From: Asaia bogorensis
GTDB lineage: Bacteria > Pseudomonadota > Alphaproteobacteria > CACIAM-22H2
Direction: 5' to 3'
Assembly (NCBI GenBank): GCA_945901855.1
Contig: CAMDLT010000016.1
Location: forward strand, 1-64,000
Length of the DNA stretch: 64,000 nt
Position 1 is the first letter of the stretch. Every line of letters starts with the position of its first letter. Below are positions 27,204 through 35,189 of the stretch, piece after piece. The position numbers and the translations under genes were made by a program. Below the pieces are notes generated by a model. That model ran no database searches. It had not been told where the DNA came from and was given only the letters and a program-made list of their open reading frames with translations.

Positions 27204-27986
27204 ATGCTCAAGGATCGTACGGCGCTTATCACGGGTTCGCTCGACGGGATCGGTTACGCGATCGCGGATGCGCTTGCCGAAAAAGGCGCCAATATAATGC
27301 TCAACGGCTTCGGTACGGCAGATCTGGTCCGCGAACGTACGCAGGCGCTCCGTCGGCACGGGAACGATGCTGACTACCACGGTGCCGACATCTCGAAGCC
27401 CGCGCAGATCGAAGAGATAGTTTCGGCAACCCAGCGCCGCTTCGGCACCGTCGATATCCTCGTCAACAACGCCGTAACGCGGCATTCGGCCGAAATCGAA
27501 AATTTTCCGGCTGAAAAATGGGATTACGCGATCGCCGTCAACCTCTCGGCACCGTTCCACCTGATCCGCCTGACGATGGCGGGCATGAAGGCGCGCCATT
27601 GGGGCAGGATCATCAATCTTGCCTCGACCTACGGCGTACTCGGCACCCCCGGACGAGCCGACTATTGCGCAACCAAGCACGGCCTTGTGGGCCTAACCCG
27701 CACGGTGGCCCTGGAAGGAGTGGCGCACAACGTCACCTGCAACGCGCTCTGCCCAGGCGCCGTCGATACGCCGAACATGCGCAAAGTGCTTGCCGAGCGC
27801 AGCGCGGCATCCGGCAAGACGATGGAGGAGACGCTCGAAGCGTTCTGGATCGGCCATCAGCCGTCGCGCCGTCTGGTGGCGCCGGCGAAGGTCGGCGCGC
27901 TTGCAGCCTTCCTGTGCAGCGATGCCGCCGCCGACATGACCGGCACGCCGATCGCGATCGATGGCGCATGGCTGGCCGGCACATGA
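27204..27986 (+). CDS. SDR 3, D-beta-hydroxybutyrate-dehydrogenase-like
   Basis: 260 aa. TGSLDGIGYAIADALAEKGA and MLNGFG at the second strand match the 3-hydroxybutyrate dehydrogenase branch (NAD-dependent). The active site reads YCATK; the usual NNAG is NNAV here. Given the neighbours it may oxidise a beta-hydroxy acid other than 3-hydroxybutyrate. Starts 18 bases after tctA. Confidence 0.8.
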   Translation: MLKDRTALITGSLDGIGYAIADALAEKGANIMLNGFGTADLVRERTQALRRHGNDADYHGADISKPAQIEEIVSATQRRFGTVDILVNNAVTRHSAEIENFPAEKWDYAIAVNLSAPFHLIRLTMAGMKARHWGRIINLASTYGVLGTPGRADYCATKHGLVGLTRTVALEGVAHNVTCNALCPGAVDTPNMRKVLAERSAASGKTMEETLEAFWIGHQPSRRLVAPAKVGALAAFLCSDAAADMTGTPIAIDGAWLAGT

Positions 27987-28000
27987 CGGGAGAAACCACG

Positions 28001-28738
28001 ATGCCCCTATCCGGCAAGGTCGCGATCGTGACCGGCGGCGCCTCGGGCATCGGGCTCGCGTCGGCGCGCCTGATGGCTCGGAACGGCGCGACGGTCGTCA
28101 TCGCGGACTGCAACGGCCCGGGTGCCATTGCAGCCGCCGCCGAGATCGCGAGCGGACCATCGGCGGCAAGCGGCCACGAAGTCGATGTCGGCGATTCGGC
28201 GCAGGTCGCCCGATTGATCGAGAGCGTAAAATCGACGCACAGTCGCATCGACATCCTGCTGCATGCCGCCGGGATCTATCCGAAGAATCCGCTGCTCGAG
28301 ATGACCGACGAGCAATGGCGACACGTGATGCGCGTCAATCTCGATGGGACGTTCTACGTGACGCGCGACGTGGCGCGGATCATGGCCGAGCAGCGATCCG
28401 GCACGATGATCCTTATGACGTCCGATCGCGGCGTGCACGGCAGCATCGATTTTGCCCACTATGCCGCTGCCAAGGGCGGTATGATTGCACTTGCCAAAAG
28501 CCTGGCGCTCAATCTGGGAAAATTCGGCGTTACCGTAAATGGCATCAATCCCGGGATGACCGACACGCCGCTTGCACGCGGCGGAAATCCCCAATGGAAA
28601 GAAAAACAGGCATTGGACGTGCTTGGGAGCCATAGTTTGCCGGAGGAGATCGCCGAAATTGTGCTGTTTCTCGCAAGCACGGCGGGCCGCTTTATGACGG
28701 GCCAGATCGTCTCGACCCGCATGCGCCACGGGGCCTGA
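28001..28738 (+). CDS. SDR 4 of the island
   Basis: 245 aa. TGGASGIG, an acidic residue after the second strand (IADCN, favouring NAD), and YAAAK are present; the NNAG motif reads HAAG. ATG 28001 is preceded by GGGAG at 9 bases; ATG 27983 overlaps the previous stop as ATGA and would add six residues. It closes the island; the next gene is convergent. Confidence 0.82.
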   Translation: MPLSGKVAIVTGGASGIGLASARLMARNGATVVIADCNGPGAIAAAAEIASGPSAASGHEVDVGDSAQVARLIESVKSTHSRIDILLHAAGIYPKNPLLEMTDEQWRHVMRVNLDGTFYVTRDVARIMAEQRSGTMILMTSDRGVHGSIDFAHYAAAKGGMIALAKSLALNLGKFGVTVNGINPGMTDTPLARGGNPQWKEKQALDVLGSHSLPEEIAEIVLFLASTAGRFMTGQIVSTRMRHGA

Positions 28739-28796
28739 ACACACCGGCCAACATCGAGTTTGGATCGGTCAGGACGGACAGCCGCCGCCCATCTGC

Positions 28797-30317
28797 CTAT
28801 TTATCGGCGACGATTTTCACCCGTCGGCCGGGCACCAAAGCTTCGCCCGGCTGCAGTCCGTTGTAGATCCGGAAACGATCGAGTTCGAATCCATCCTGCG
28901 TGGCCATACGTTGCGCCATCGAGTCCGGCGTGTCGCCCGAACGCGTCGTGACGATCCGAATATGCAACGGTGCGGCGTTGCGCGCTTCCGCCTCGGACAG
29001 CGCGCGGAACGAATAGGTTGCGCGCCGGAACGCTTCGGTGAAATTCCCGGCGACCGCTGCAGGGGCTGCCAGCAGCATCCTGTAAATCGTGCCGTCGGGA
29101 TGGCGGATCGCGACCAAGCGCAGATCGGCAGTGCCGCCCTTGCCGCTTGCGCGCAGGGCAGCGGTTGCCGCCTGCATGCCGTTGATCGTGATGCGTTCGA
29201 CATTCTGCAGCGGCGCGCCCTTTGCCCACGCGCCGGTCAGGTAAGCCGACGGATCGGAACCGGCACCGGGCGGCGCGGAATCGAGCGTGATCGACGCGCC
29301 GTCGGGACCGCGCGCCTGCACGGCATCCTCGCCGTTGGCGACGCGGAAGCCTGCAGGCGCTTCGAAACGAATGCGCAGTTTGGGGTGGATAAACGAATTA
29401 GCGCGCGCGAAGCCGGAATTCGCATCTCCGCCATAGGCCATGCCATCGATCGCGTCGAGATACGCCCGCTCGCCCAGACGCGGGTTGGCGACCACCTTCA
29501 TGCCCTGGTCCCGCGCCGCATCGGTCGCGGCGACGACCCGGTCGGCGGTGCGCGGATGCGACTGCAGAATGCTGAACTGGTCGGCCGTCTCTGCCGGACG
29601 GCCGAGCATCTTGGTTTCCAGCCGCGAGGCTTCGCCGAGTTTGGAAAGCATGTCGGCTGCTTCGCGCGGGTCGTAGCCTTCTGCCGCCATGTACCGCACG
29701 CCAAGCTTGTCCGCCTCGAATTCCTGTTCGCGCGAGAAGCTGGCGAGCCAGACCGAAGCGCCGCCTTCGCCAGCCTGCGAGGCAAGATTGCCCGCATCCT
29801 GCGAGCCAGTCAGCACGGCCACGCCCAGACCGAGGATACCGGTGAAAATGCTGGCCGCCTGGCCGCCGCTGATGCGTTCGGCCGTGTGCCGCGCCGTGAC
29901 ATGGCCAATCTCGTGGCCGACGACCGAAGCGAACTCGGCCTCGTTCGACATCAGCGCCAGCAAACCCCGCGTGACGTACACATAGCCGCCCGGCAGCGCG
30001 AACGCGTTGTAGATATCGCTGTTGATGACCGTGAAAACGAACGGCTTGCCAGCGTTTTCGCTGCGCGCCACCAGGGCTTCGCCAAGCTTTTGGACGTAGG
30101 CCGCAAGTTTCGGATTCGCGTAAGCACCGCCAAACTCGGCCAACACCTGCGGATGTTGTTCGCGGCCGATATTTGCCTCCTCCTCGAGCGGGACAAAGGC
30201 GGTGAATTGGCTGCGGCCGGTCGCGGCATTTTGGGCGCAGCCGACCAAGCCGATCGCCGCACAAAAACCCAGACCGGCAGCAAAAAGACCGGCACGCAGA
30301 CAAGAATTTTCGATCAT
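28797..30317 (-). CDS. M48-family zinc metalloprotease lipoprotein with LysM-like C-terminus
   Basis: 506 aa. A lipobox (LVGC, Cys27) predicts a lipid-anchored periplasmic protein. The catalytic zinc site is HEIGH at 135-139 with the third ligand in EFEADKLG (about 199-206). The last 55 residues (RSGDTPDSMAQRMATQDGFELDRFRIYNGL) resemble a LysM or BepA-like tail. Relatives (BepA/LoiP type) maintain outer-membrane protein quality. No partner genes are nearby; it is convergent with the IclR island. Confidence 0.88.
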   Translation of the reverse strand: MIENSCLRAGLFAAGLGFCAAIGLVGCAQNAATGRSQFTAFVPLEEEANIGREQHPQVLAEFGGAYANPKLAAYVQKLGEALVARSENAGKPFVFTVINSDIYNAFALPGGYVYVTRGLLALMSNEAEFASVVGHEIGHVTARHTAERISGGQAASIFTGILGLGVAVLTGSQDAGNLASQAGEGGASVWLASFSREQEFEADKLGVRYMAAEGYDPREAADMLSKLGEASRLETKMLGRPAETADQFSILQSHPRTADRVVAATDAARDQGMKVVANPRLGERAYLDAIDGMAYGGDANSGFARANSFIHPKLRIRFEAPAGFRVANGEDAVQARGPDGASITLDSAPPGAGSDPSAYLTGAWAKGAPLQNVERITINGMQAATAALRASGKGGTADLRLVAIRHPDGTIYRMLLAAPAAVAGNFTEAFRRATYSFRALSEAEARNAAPLHIRIVTTRSGDTPDSMAQRMATQDGFELDRFRIYNGLQPGEALVPGRRVKIVADK

Positions 30318-30955
30318 GCTGCGATTCTTGCGCGCAATCAGGCCAGGCGATCAAGATTCGGAAACTACGTGGACCGAGCTTTGTCCGCGGCAGCTATGCA
30401 ATCGCAGTGGCGACGATTTTCCACGCCATGGCGGTTGCGGCAATCACTTTTTGGGCGGCCCCCGGTTCCGCGAAATGACCTTGCTGCGTCAAAGGCAATT
30501 CCATCGCGCAAACTCCAAAGCGACTTGGACGCTGCGGCGCCTCCTTGCAAATCGTCGATGCGCCATTGATGCAGCAGCGCCACACTTACCGGTACACGCT
30601 TTACGGTTGGAGATTTGGTAGACGGACGCAAAAGGTCGGTACCAGGCAATCGGGAACGACCGGCAGCGCGCTACCACGTCGCTGCGAATCCTCAGACGCC
30701 TGCACAAACCGTATCGCGGGCCGATGCCGACAAACTCGCTAGATCCGGCTTGTGCCACGACAGGGCGCGAAGGCCGGTCGACATCCGCTCTAGGCCCCAA
30801 AATCATCCCACGAACAAATCGCGGATCCGAGCCGTCGGCGGCCAACTTGGTCGAAGCTGCGATAGCTCGAAGCGTCAAGGTGGCCTCGGATTCTGGATCG
30901 TAGAGACGTCCAGAAATCCGCTTTGGAGGCGGCCCACAGCCCCCATTTTTTCCGA
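30318..30955. other. Gene-free stretch between the M48 gene and tRNA-Pro
   Basis: About 638 bases. Open frames in it (for example 30394-30585 minus and 30365-30649 minus) have no recognisable family and no clear ribosome sites. The M48 promoter must lie at its left end. The codon composition does not look like a decayed gene I can name, and I saw no repeats or phage-like ends. Confidence 0.4.
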
Positions 30956-31032
30956 TGGTCGGAGCGAGAGGATTCGAACCTCCGGCCCCTAGCTCCCGAA
31001 GCTAGTGCTCTACCAGGCTGAGCTACGCTCCG
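30956..31032 (-). tRNA. tRNA-Pro (anticodon CGG)
   Basis: 77 bases including an encoded CCA. The acceptor stem CGGAGCG pairs with CGCTCCG, the D-arm carries TAGCTCAGCCTGGTAGAGCA, and the anticodon stem CTAGC/GCTAG encloses the loop TTCGGGA with anticodon CGG. The T-arm reads GGAGGTTCGAATCCTC. All four arms form without mismatches that I can see. It reads CCG codons, which are frequent in this GC-rich genome. Confidence 0.95.
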
Positions 31033-31146
31033 ACCGTTCGGAGCGGCTCGTATAGCGCTCCTCGCCTGACCTTGCAAGCGCATCCGGGCGCCCGCCCGCC
31101 GCCGCGAGAGCGGCGCTGGCACGCCAGTTGCTGTAGGATTGGCATC

Positions 31147-31878
31147 ATGAGCCTCGACATCTTCAAAACCTCCCGCGTATCGGCGCAAATCCACAGCGCT
31201 TTGGCCGAACCGGCCAAACGCGGCAAAGCCGGGTTCGACGAGCTGCTGGCCATCGCCACGCGCGAAAGCGGGCTAAAGCCCGATGCCCAAAGCAAAACCT
31301 CGTCGGCGTCGGGGCTGTTCCAATTCACCGAGCAGACGTGGCTCGACCTCGTGCGCGCCAACGGCGCCAAATACGGGCTGGCCGCCGAGGCCAAAGCGAT
31401 CCGCAAAGACCACGCCACAGGGCGGAACGAAGTGCCGAGCGCCGAGGACCGGTCGGCAATTCTTGCCCTGCGCAAAGATCCCAAAATCGCCGCCGCGATG
31501 GCGGGCGAGCTCACCGAAAAGAACCGCAGATCGCTGCAAACGGCGCTCGGCCGCGAGCCGACCTACCAGGAGGTTTACGCGGCGCATTTTCTGGGCGCGC
31601 GCGGCGCCGTGCGGCTGATCAAAACTGCGCAGGAGAACCCCGAAACGCCGGCCAACCGCTTGCTGCCGGCGGCCGCAAACGCCAACCGCGCCGTGTTTCA
31701 CGACCGCGAGGCCAAACGCTTCCGCACTGCAGGGGAGCTAGCCGAACGGCTGGAAGTGGCGCAAGTTTCCCCGGCCGCCAAACCCAATCGCCCCGAGTAT
31801 ATCGACGGCATCGCCACGACGCGCGGTGCCGGCGGCGCCGTGCTGTCCTCGCTGCTGCAAGCCCAGCTCGAAGGCTAG
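31147..31878 (+). CDS. Lytic transglycosylase-like (SLT-fold) protein
   Basis: 243 aa. A transglycosylase-like domain lies at about residues 25-165: LLAIATRESGLKPDAQ carries the catalytic Glu, SSASGLFQFTEQTWL the substrate loop, and TYQEVYAAHFLGARGAVRLI the closing helix. No signal peptide is visible, so it may be exported by a dedicated route (flagellar-type enzymes often are) or act from prophage-like systems; neither is shown by context. Its stop codon overlaps the convergent polyprenyl synthase stop within CTAG. Confidence 0.75.
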   Translation: MSLDIFKTSRVSAQIHSALAEPAKRGKAGFDELLAIATRESGLKPDAQSKTSSASGLFQFTEQTWLDLVRANGAKYGLAAEAKAIRKDHATGRNEVPSAEDRSAILALRKDPKIAAAMAGELTEKNRRSLQTALGREPTYQEVYAAHFLGARGAVRLIKTAQENPETPANRLLPAAANANRAVFHDREAKRFRTAGELAERLEVAQVSPAAKPNRPEYIDGIATTRGAGGAVLSSLLQAQLEG

Positions 31879-32909
31879 TAGCCGCGCGAAATCGCGAAAT
31901 CGACGAGCTCGCCAAGGGCGCGTTTTTCCGGCCCGTCGGCGAAAATCCCCAGCGCATCGCGCGCGATCCGGCCGTAATGGCGCGCGCGCTCGATCGTGTC
32001 GTCGAGCGCCTTGTGGCGGCGCAGGAGCTCCATCGCATGGGGCAAGTCGGTTTCGGTCTGCTCGAGCTTTTCGAGCGTGCGGCGCCAAAAGGCGCGCTCG
32101 GTTTCGTCCCCGCGCAGGAACGAGAGGACCACCGGCAGCGTGATCTTGCCGTCGCGAAAATCGTCGCCGGTATTCTTGCCCATCTCGGCCGCCGTGGCGC
32201 CGTAATCGAGCACGTCGTCGACCAGCTGGAAGGCGATGCCCAAATTGAGGCCGTAGGTTTCGAGCGCGTCTTCCTCGGCCTTCGGGCGCTCGGCGACGGC
32301 AGCCCCCACGCGGCACGCGGCCGCGAACAAAGCCGCCGTCTTGGCGCTGACGACTTCCAGATATGCCTGCTCGGAGGTCTCGGTGTCGTTGGCGGTGACG
32401 AGCTGCAGAACCTCGCCCTCCGCGATCGTGGCGGATGCCGCGGACAGGATGGCGAGCACGGCAAGCGAACCGTCTTCGACCATCATCTGGAAGGCGCGGC
32501 TGAACAGAAAATCGCCGACCAGCACGCTCGCCTTGTTGCCCCACAATGCGTTGGCGGTGGCGCGCCCGCGCCGCAGATCGCTTTCGTCGACCACGTCGTC
32601 GTGCAGCAAGGTTGCGGTGTGGATGAACTCCACGCACGCCGCCAGCTTGATGTGCCGGTCGCCGCGATAGCCGCACATGCGCGCGGCCGCCAGCGTCAGC
32701 ATCGGGCGCATGCGCTTGCCGCCGGCCGCCACGATGTGGCGCGCCATTTGCGGGATCAGCGGCACGCTGGAGTGCATGCGCTGGAGAATGGCATCGTTGA
32801 CGGACTTGAGATCGTCCGCGCACAGCGCCACAAGGCCGCCGATGCCCGCCTTGGCGCCGCCGCGCGGATTGCGTCCGCGCTCCCCTTCCAGATTGACGAC
32901 GATAGCCAC
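31875..32909 (-). CDS. Polyprenyl diphosphate synthase (octaprenyl/decaprenyl type)
   Basis: 344 aa. Both Asp-rich motifs are present: LLHDDVVDESDLRRG and LVDDVLDY, with GGKRMRPML for IPP binding. It makes the side chain of ubiquinone by adding IPP units; chain length is not readable. GTG 32909 is chosen because the family-like sequence starts there and AAGGAG lies upstream; extension to 33041 gives unrelated residues. Divergent from the methyltransferase gene. Confidence 0.9.
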   Translation of the reverse strand: MAIVVNLEGERGRNPRGGAKAGIGGLVALCADDLKSVNDAILQRMHSSVPLIPQMARHIVAAGGKRMRPMLTLAAARMCGYRGDRHIKLAACVEFIHTATLLHDDVVDESDLRRGRATANALWGNKASVLVGDFLFSRAFQMMVEDGSLAVLAILSAASATIAEGEVLQLVTANDTETSEQAYLEVVSAKTAALFAAACRVGAAVAERPKAEEDALETYGLNLGIAFQLVDDVLDYGATAAEMGKNTGDDFRDGKITLPVVLSFLRGDETERAFWRRTLEKLEQTETDLPHAMELLRRHKALDDTIERARHYGRIARDALGIFADGPEKRALGELVDFAISRGY

Positions 32910-33012
32910 GCGCCCCGCTCCTTGCCGCTTGACGCGGCTCGCTTGTGCAACGAAGCATAAGCGCCAAGGCGCAGAATTCAAGTGCGGCCTTTGCACCCCC
33001 GAAAGCCGCCCC

Positions 33013-33744
33013 ATGGACGATGCGCCCTTCACCGACGACACGCTGCTGGATGGCCGCGTTGCACTGCGCCAGCCCGCCCAAGGCTACCGCGCGGCGATCG
33101 ACCCGGTCTTTTTGGCAGCCGCCCTGCCAGCGGGCGCAAAACGCGCGCTTGAGCTTGGCTGCGGCGCGGGGGCTGCCAGCCTGTGCGCGCTCGCACGACT
33201 TGGCGACATTGCGATCGTCGGCGTCGAGATCGATCGGGCCAGCGCCGACCTTGCGCGCTTCAACGCCGACGCCAACGGCTTTGGCGCGCGCTTTGAAATC
33301 GAACTTGGCGACGTGCGGCGCCCGCGCGAAACGGGCTTCGATCTGGTCTTCGCCAACCCGCCGTATCTGCCGGCCGCGCGCAGCACGCTTTCGCCCGATC
33401 CGCACAAGCGCCGCTCCAACCACGAGGGCGACGCGGATCTGGGCGACTGGATTGCGGCAGCGCTCGGCGCTCTTTGTCCCGGCGGCACGCTTGTGTTCGT
33501 CCAGCGCGCCGACCGGCTGGGCACGTTGCTGGCGCACCTGGAAGGGCATGCGGGCGAGCAGGTCGTCTTCCCGCTCTGGCCGCGCGCGGGCACGGCCGCC
33601 AAGCGCGTTCTGGTCCGGGCCCGCAAAGGCATCGCAACTCCGCTGCGCCTGGCGGCCGGCTTGGCGCTGCACGAAACGGACGGACGCTACACAGCCGAGG
33701 CCGATGCGATTTTGCGCGGCCGAACAGGGCTGGCGCTCGATTGA
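33013..33744 (+). CDS. tRNA1(Val) adenine-N6-methyltransferase-like enzyme (TrmN6 family)
   Basis: 243 aa. The class I SAM site ALELGCGAGAASLCAL and the catalytic FANPPYL motif (NPPY, typical of N6-adenine or N5-glutamine methylation) are present. The N-terminal DDTLLDGRVALRQPAQGYRAAIDPVFLAAAL block is characteristic of the COG4123 group. Target tRNA is inferred from family. Followed by an S49 peptidase gene after 25 bases. Confidence 0.85.
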   Translation: MDDAPFTDDTLLDGRVALRQPAQGYRAAIDPVFLAAALPAGAKRALELGCGAGAASLCALARLGDIAIVGVEIDRASADLARFNADANGFGARFEIELGDVRRPRETGFDLVFANPPYLPAARSTLSPDPHKRRSNHEGDADLGDWIAAALGALCPGGTLVFVQRADRLGTLLAHLEGHAGEQVVFPLWPRAGTAAKRVLVRARKGIATPLRLAAGLALHETDGRYTAEADAILRGRTGLALD

Positions 33745-33769
33745 ACAGCCCGTGTATAGAGGGTGCGAC

Positions 33770-34618
33770 ATGGATCTGCGCCAATCCCTCGAACGATTGA
33801 TCGGCCGCGAACCGGCCCCGCGCGTGGCAGTGCTGCGCTTGGAAGGCGCCATCGGCGTCGGCGGCCAGCGAAGCCTGTCGTTGGCCCGCCTTGCCGGACC
33901 GCTGCTGCGCGCCTTCGAAGACAAAAGCTGCGCGGCCGTGGCCCTGATCGTCAACTCGCCCGGCGGCTCGCCCGCGCAGTCGGCGCTGATCGGCAGCCGC
34001 ATTCGCCAGCTCGCGGACGAGAACGAAAAGCCGGTCTACGCCTATGTCGAGGATGCGGCCGCATCGGGCGGCTACTGGATTGCGTGCGCCGCCGACGAGA
34101 TCGTGGCCGAGCGCAATTCGATCGTCGGCTCCATCGGCGTGATCGCGGCGAGCTTCGGCTTCGAGGATGCGCTGCGCCGTTTGGGCATCCAGCGCCGCCT
34201 CTACACGGCCGGCGCCCAGAAATCGCTGCTCGATCCGTTCGGCCCCGAAAAGCCCGACGATGTTCGCCGCCTCCAGGAATTGCAGGCGGAGATCCACGCC
34301 AATTTCATCGCCTGGGTGAATGCGCGGCGCGGCGCCAAACTGAAGGGCGACGATACGACCCTGTTCGAAGGCGCGTTCTGGACCGGCGCCAAAGCGCTCG
34401 AACTTGGTCTGGTCGATTCGCTCGGCGATGCGCGCAGCGACCTGCGCCGCCGCTTCGGCGACAAGGTTCGCCTGCGCGCCATCGGCACGCGGACGCGCAG
34501 CCTGCGCGGCCTGCTGGGTCTGGAAGCCGCGCTGGATGCCCCCTTTGCGGCATCTTGGCCGGACGCCGCTTTGCAATCGCTGGAGGCGCGCACGCTGTGG
34601 GCGCGCTACGGGCTGTAG
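33770..34618 (+). CDS. S49-family serine peptidase (SppA/SohB-like)
   Basis: 282 aa. Catalytic Ser lies in AAASGGYWIACAADEI, the oxyanion/Gly-rich strand is LIVNSPGGSPAQS, and SIVGSIGVI follows. It degrades signal peptides or membrane-associated fragments. Short form without a clear N-terminal membrane anchor. Likely co-transcribed with the methyltransferase gene before it and the small membrane protein after it (7-base gap). Confidence 0.88.
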   Translation: MDLRQSLERLIGREPAPRVAVLRLEGAIGVGGQRSLSLARLAGPLLRAFEDKSCAAVALIVNSPGGSPAQSALIGSRIRQLADENEKPVYAYVEDAAASGGYWIACAADEIVAERNSIVGSIGVIAASFGFEDALRRLGIQRRLYTAGAQKSLLDPFGPEKPDDVRRLQELQAEIHANFIAWVNARRGAKLKGDDTTLFEGAFWTGAKALELGLVDSLGDARSDLRRRFGDKVRLRAIGTRTRSLRGLLGLEAALDAPFAASWPDAALQSLEARTLWARYGL

Positions 34619-34625
34619 CGACAAG

Positions 34626-34871
34626 ATGGGCTTTTCCTTCGCCAAACTTTTGCTGCTGATCGTGGTGCTGGCCGTGGTGTGGTTTGGCTGGCGCTATTTT
34701 CGCATTCGCGAAAAAGAACAGGAGATCGCCGCCGAACGGATGCGCCAGGGCGGCGTTGCAAAAGCCGACCTCAAAGCCGACGCCGAACTGATGAGCCCGT
34801 GCCGCGTGTGCAAGGCCTATGTGGCGGCGGGTTCGGCGCCGTGCGAACGCGGCGACTGCCCGCGCCGCTAA
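34626..34871 (+). CDS. Small single-pass membrane protein with four C-terminal cysteines
   Basis: 81 aa. One N-terminal helix (residues about 4-24) is followed by a charged stretch and CRVCKAYVAAGSAPCERGDC, where CxxC plus two further Cys could hold a metal ion. No family recognised with confidence. Its place directly after the S49 peptidase suggests a shared envelope role, which is inference. Composition matches neighbours, so it looks like a real gene. Confidence 0.7.
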   Translation: MGFSFAKLLLLIVVLAVVWFGWRYFRIREKEQEIAAERMRQGGVAKADLKADAELMSPCRVCKAYVAAGSAPCERGDCPRR

Positions 34872-34893
34872 CCCCCGAAGATCAGGTTACGGC

Positions 34894-34986
34894 AGGCGAC
34901 GACAGGCGTTTGTCGCCTATATAAGTCGTTGTATTTTCACAAATGTCGCCTCGCCGAAGATTTGTCGCGACGGGTTTTGGCGACAA
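34894..34986. promoter_or_regulatory. Two inverted repeats with identical 11-base spacing
   Basis: AGGCGAC (34894) and GTCGCCT (34912) form one pair; TTGTCGC (34962) and GCGACAA (34980) form another. Both pairs have an 11-base spacer. A further GTCGCCT half-site lies at 34945. Same core (GTCGC) and same geometry suggest binding sites of one dimeric regulator, possibly a controller of the restriction gene. Chance is not excluded in GC-rich DNA. Confidence 0.4.
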
Positions 34987-35062
34987 CTTTCGACAGCAGC
35001 CACAACGACCGCGTCACCAGATTTTTATTCACTTTTCAAACAGCGCCTGCCGCAACGCGGCG

Positions 35063-35092
35063 TTGATTGAACATCAACATATTTTTTAGAAT
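35063..35092 (+). promoter_or_regulatory. Candidate sigma-70 promoter of the type IIL gene
   Basis: TTGATT (35063-35068), 18-base spacer, TAGAAT (35087-35092). Transcription would begin near 35099, which argues against a start codon at 35067 or 35106 and favours 35166 or 35190. The -35 element overlaps a small palindrome (GTTGAT/ATCAAC). Confidence 0.5.
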
Positions 35093-35189
35093 TTTTCAAG
35101 AACGAATGGCGTGTGCAACCGTCCCGAACCGGCCTAAAGTAGCCATCGATTCGACAGCGGATCGCATGCCCGACAAGAGGACCGATTGG

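Larger units (their letters stand above)
34872..35189. other. AT-richer regulatory stretch upstream of the restriction gene
   Basis: About 318 bases without a gene between the small membrane protein and the type IIL enzyme. It is visibly richer in A and T than its flanks and contains repeated GTCGC/GCGAC half-sites (34894-34986) and a plausible sigma-70 promoter (35063-35092). Confidence 0.6.

Noticed and set aside
30394-30585. Small minus-strand open frame in the gap left of tRNA-Pro
   Set aside because: No ribosome site, no family resemblance and only a short hydrophobic end; not enough to call a gene.
30956-35092. Genomic island inserted at tRNA-Pro
   Set aside because: No integrase, no repeat of the tRNA end and ordinary housekeeping genes follow the tRNA.
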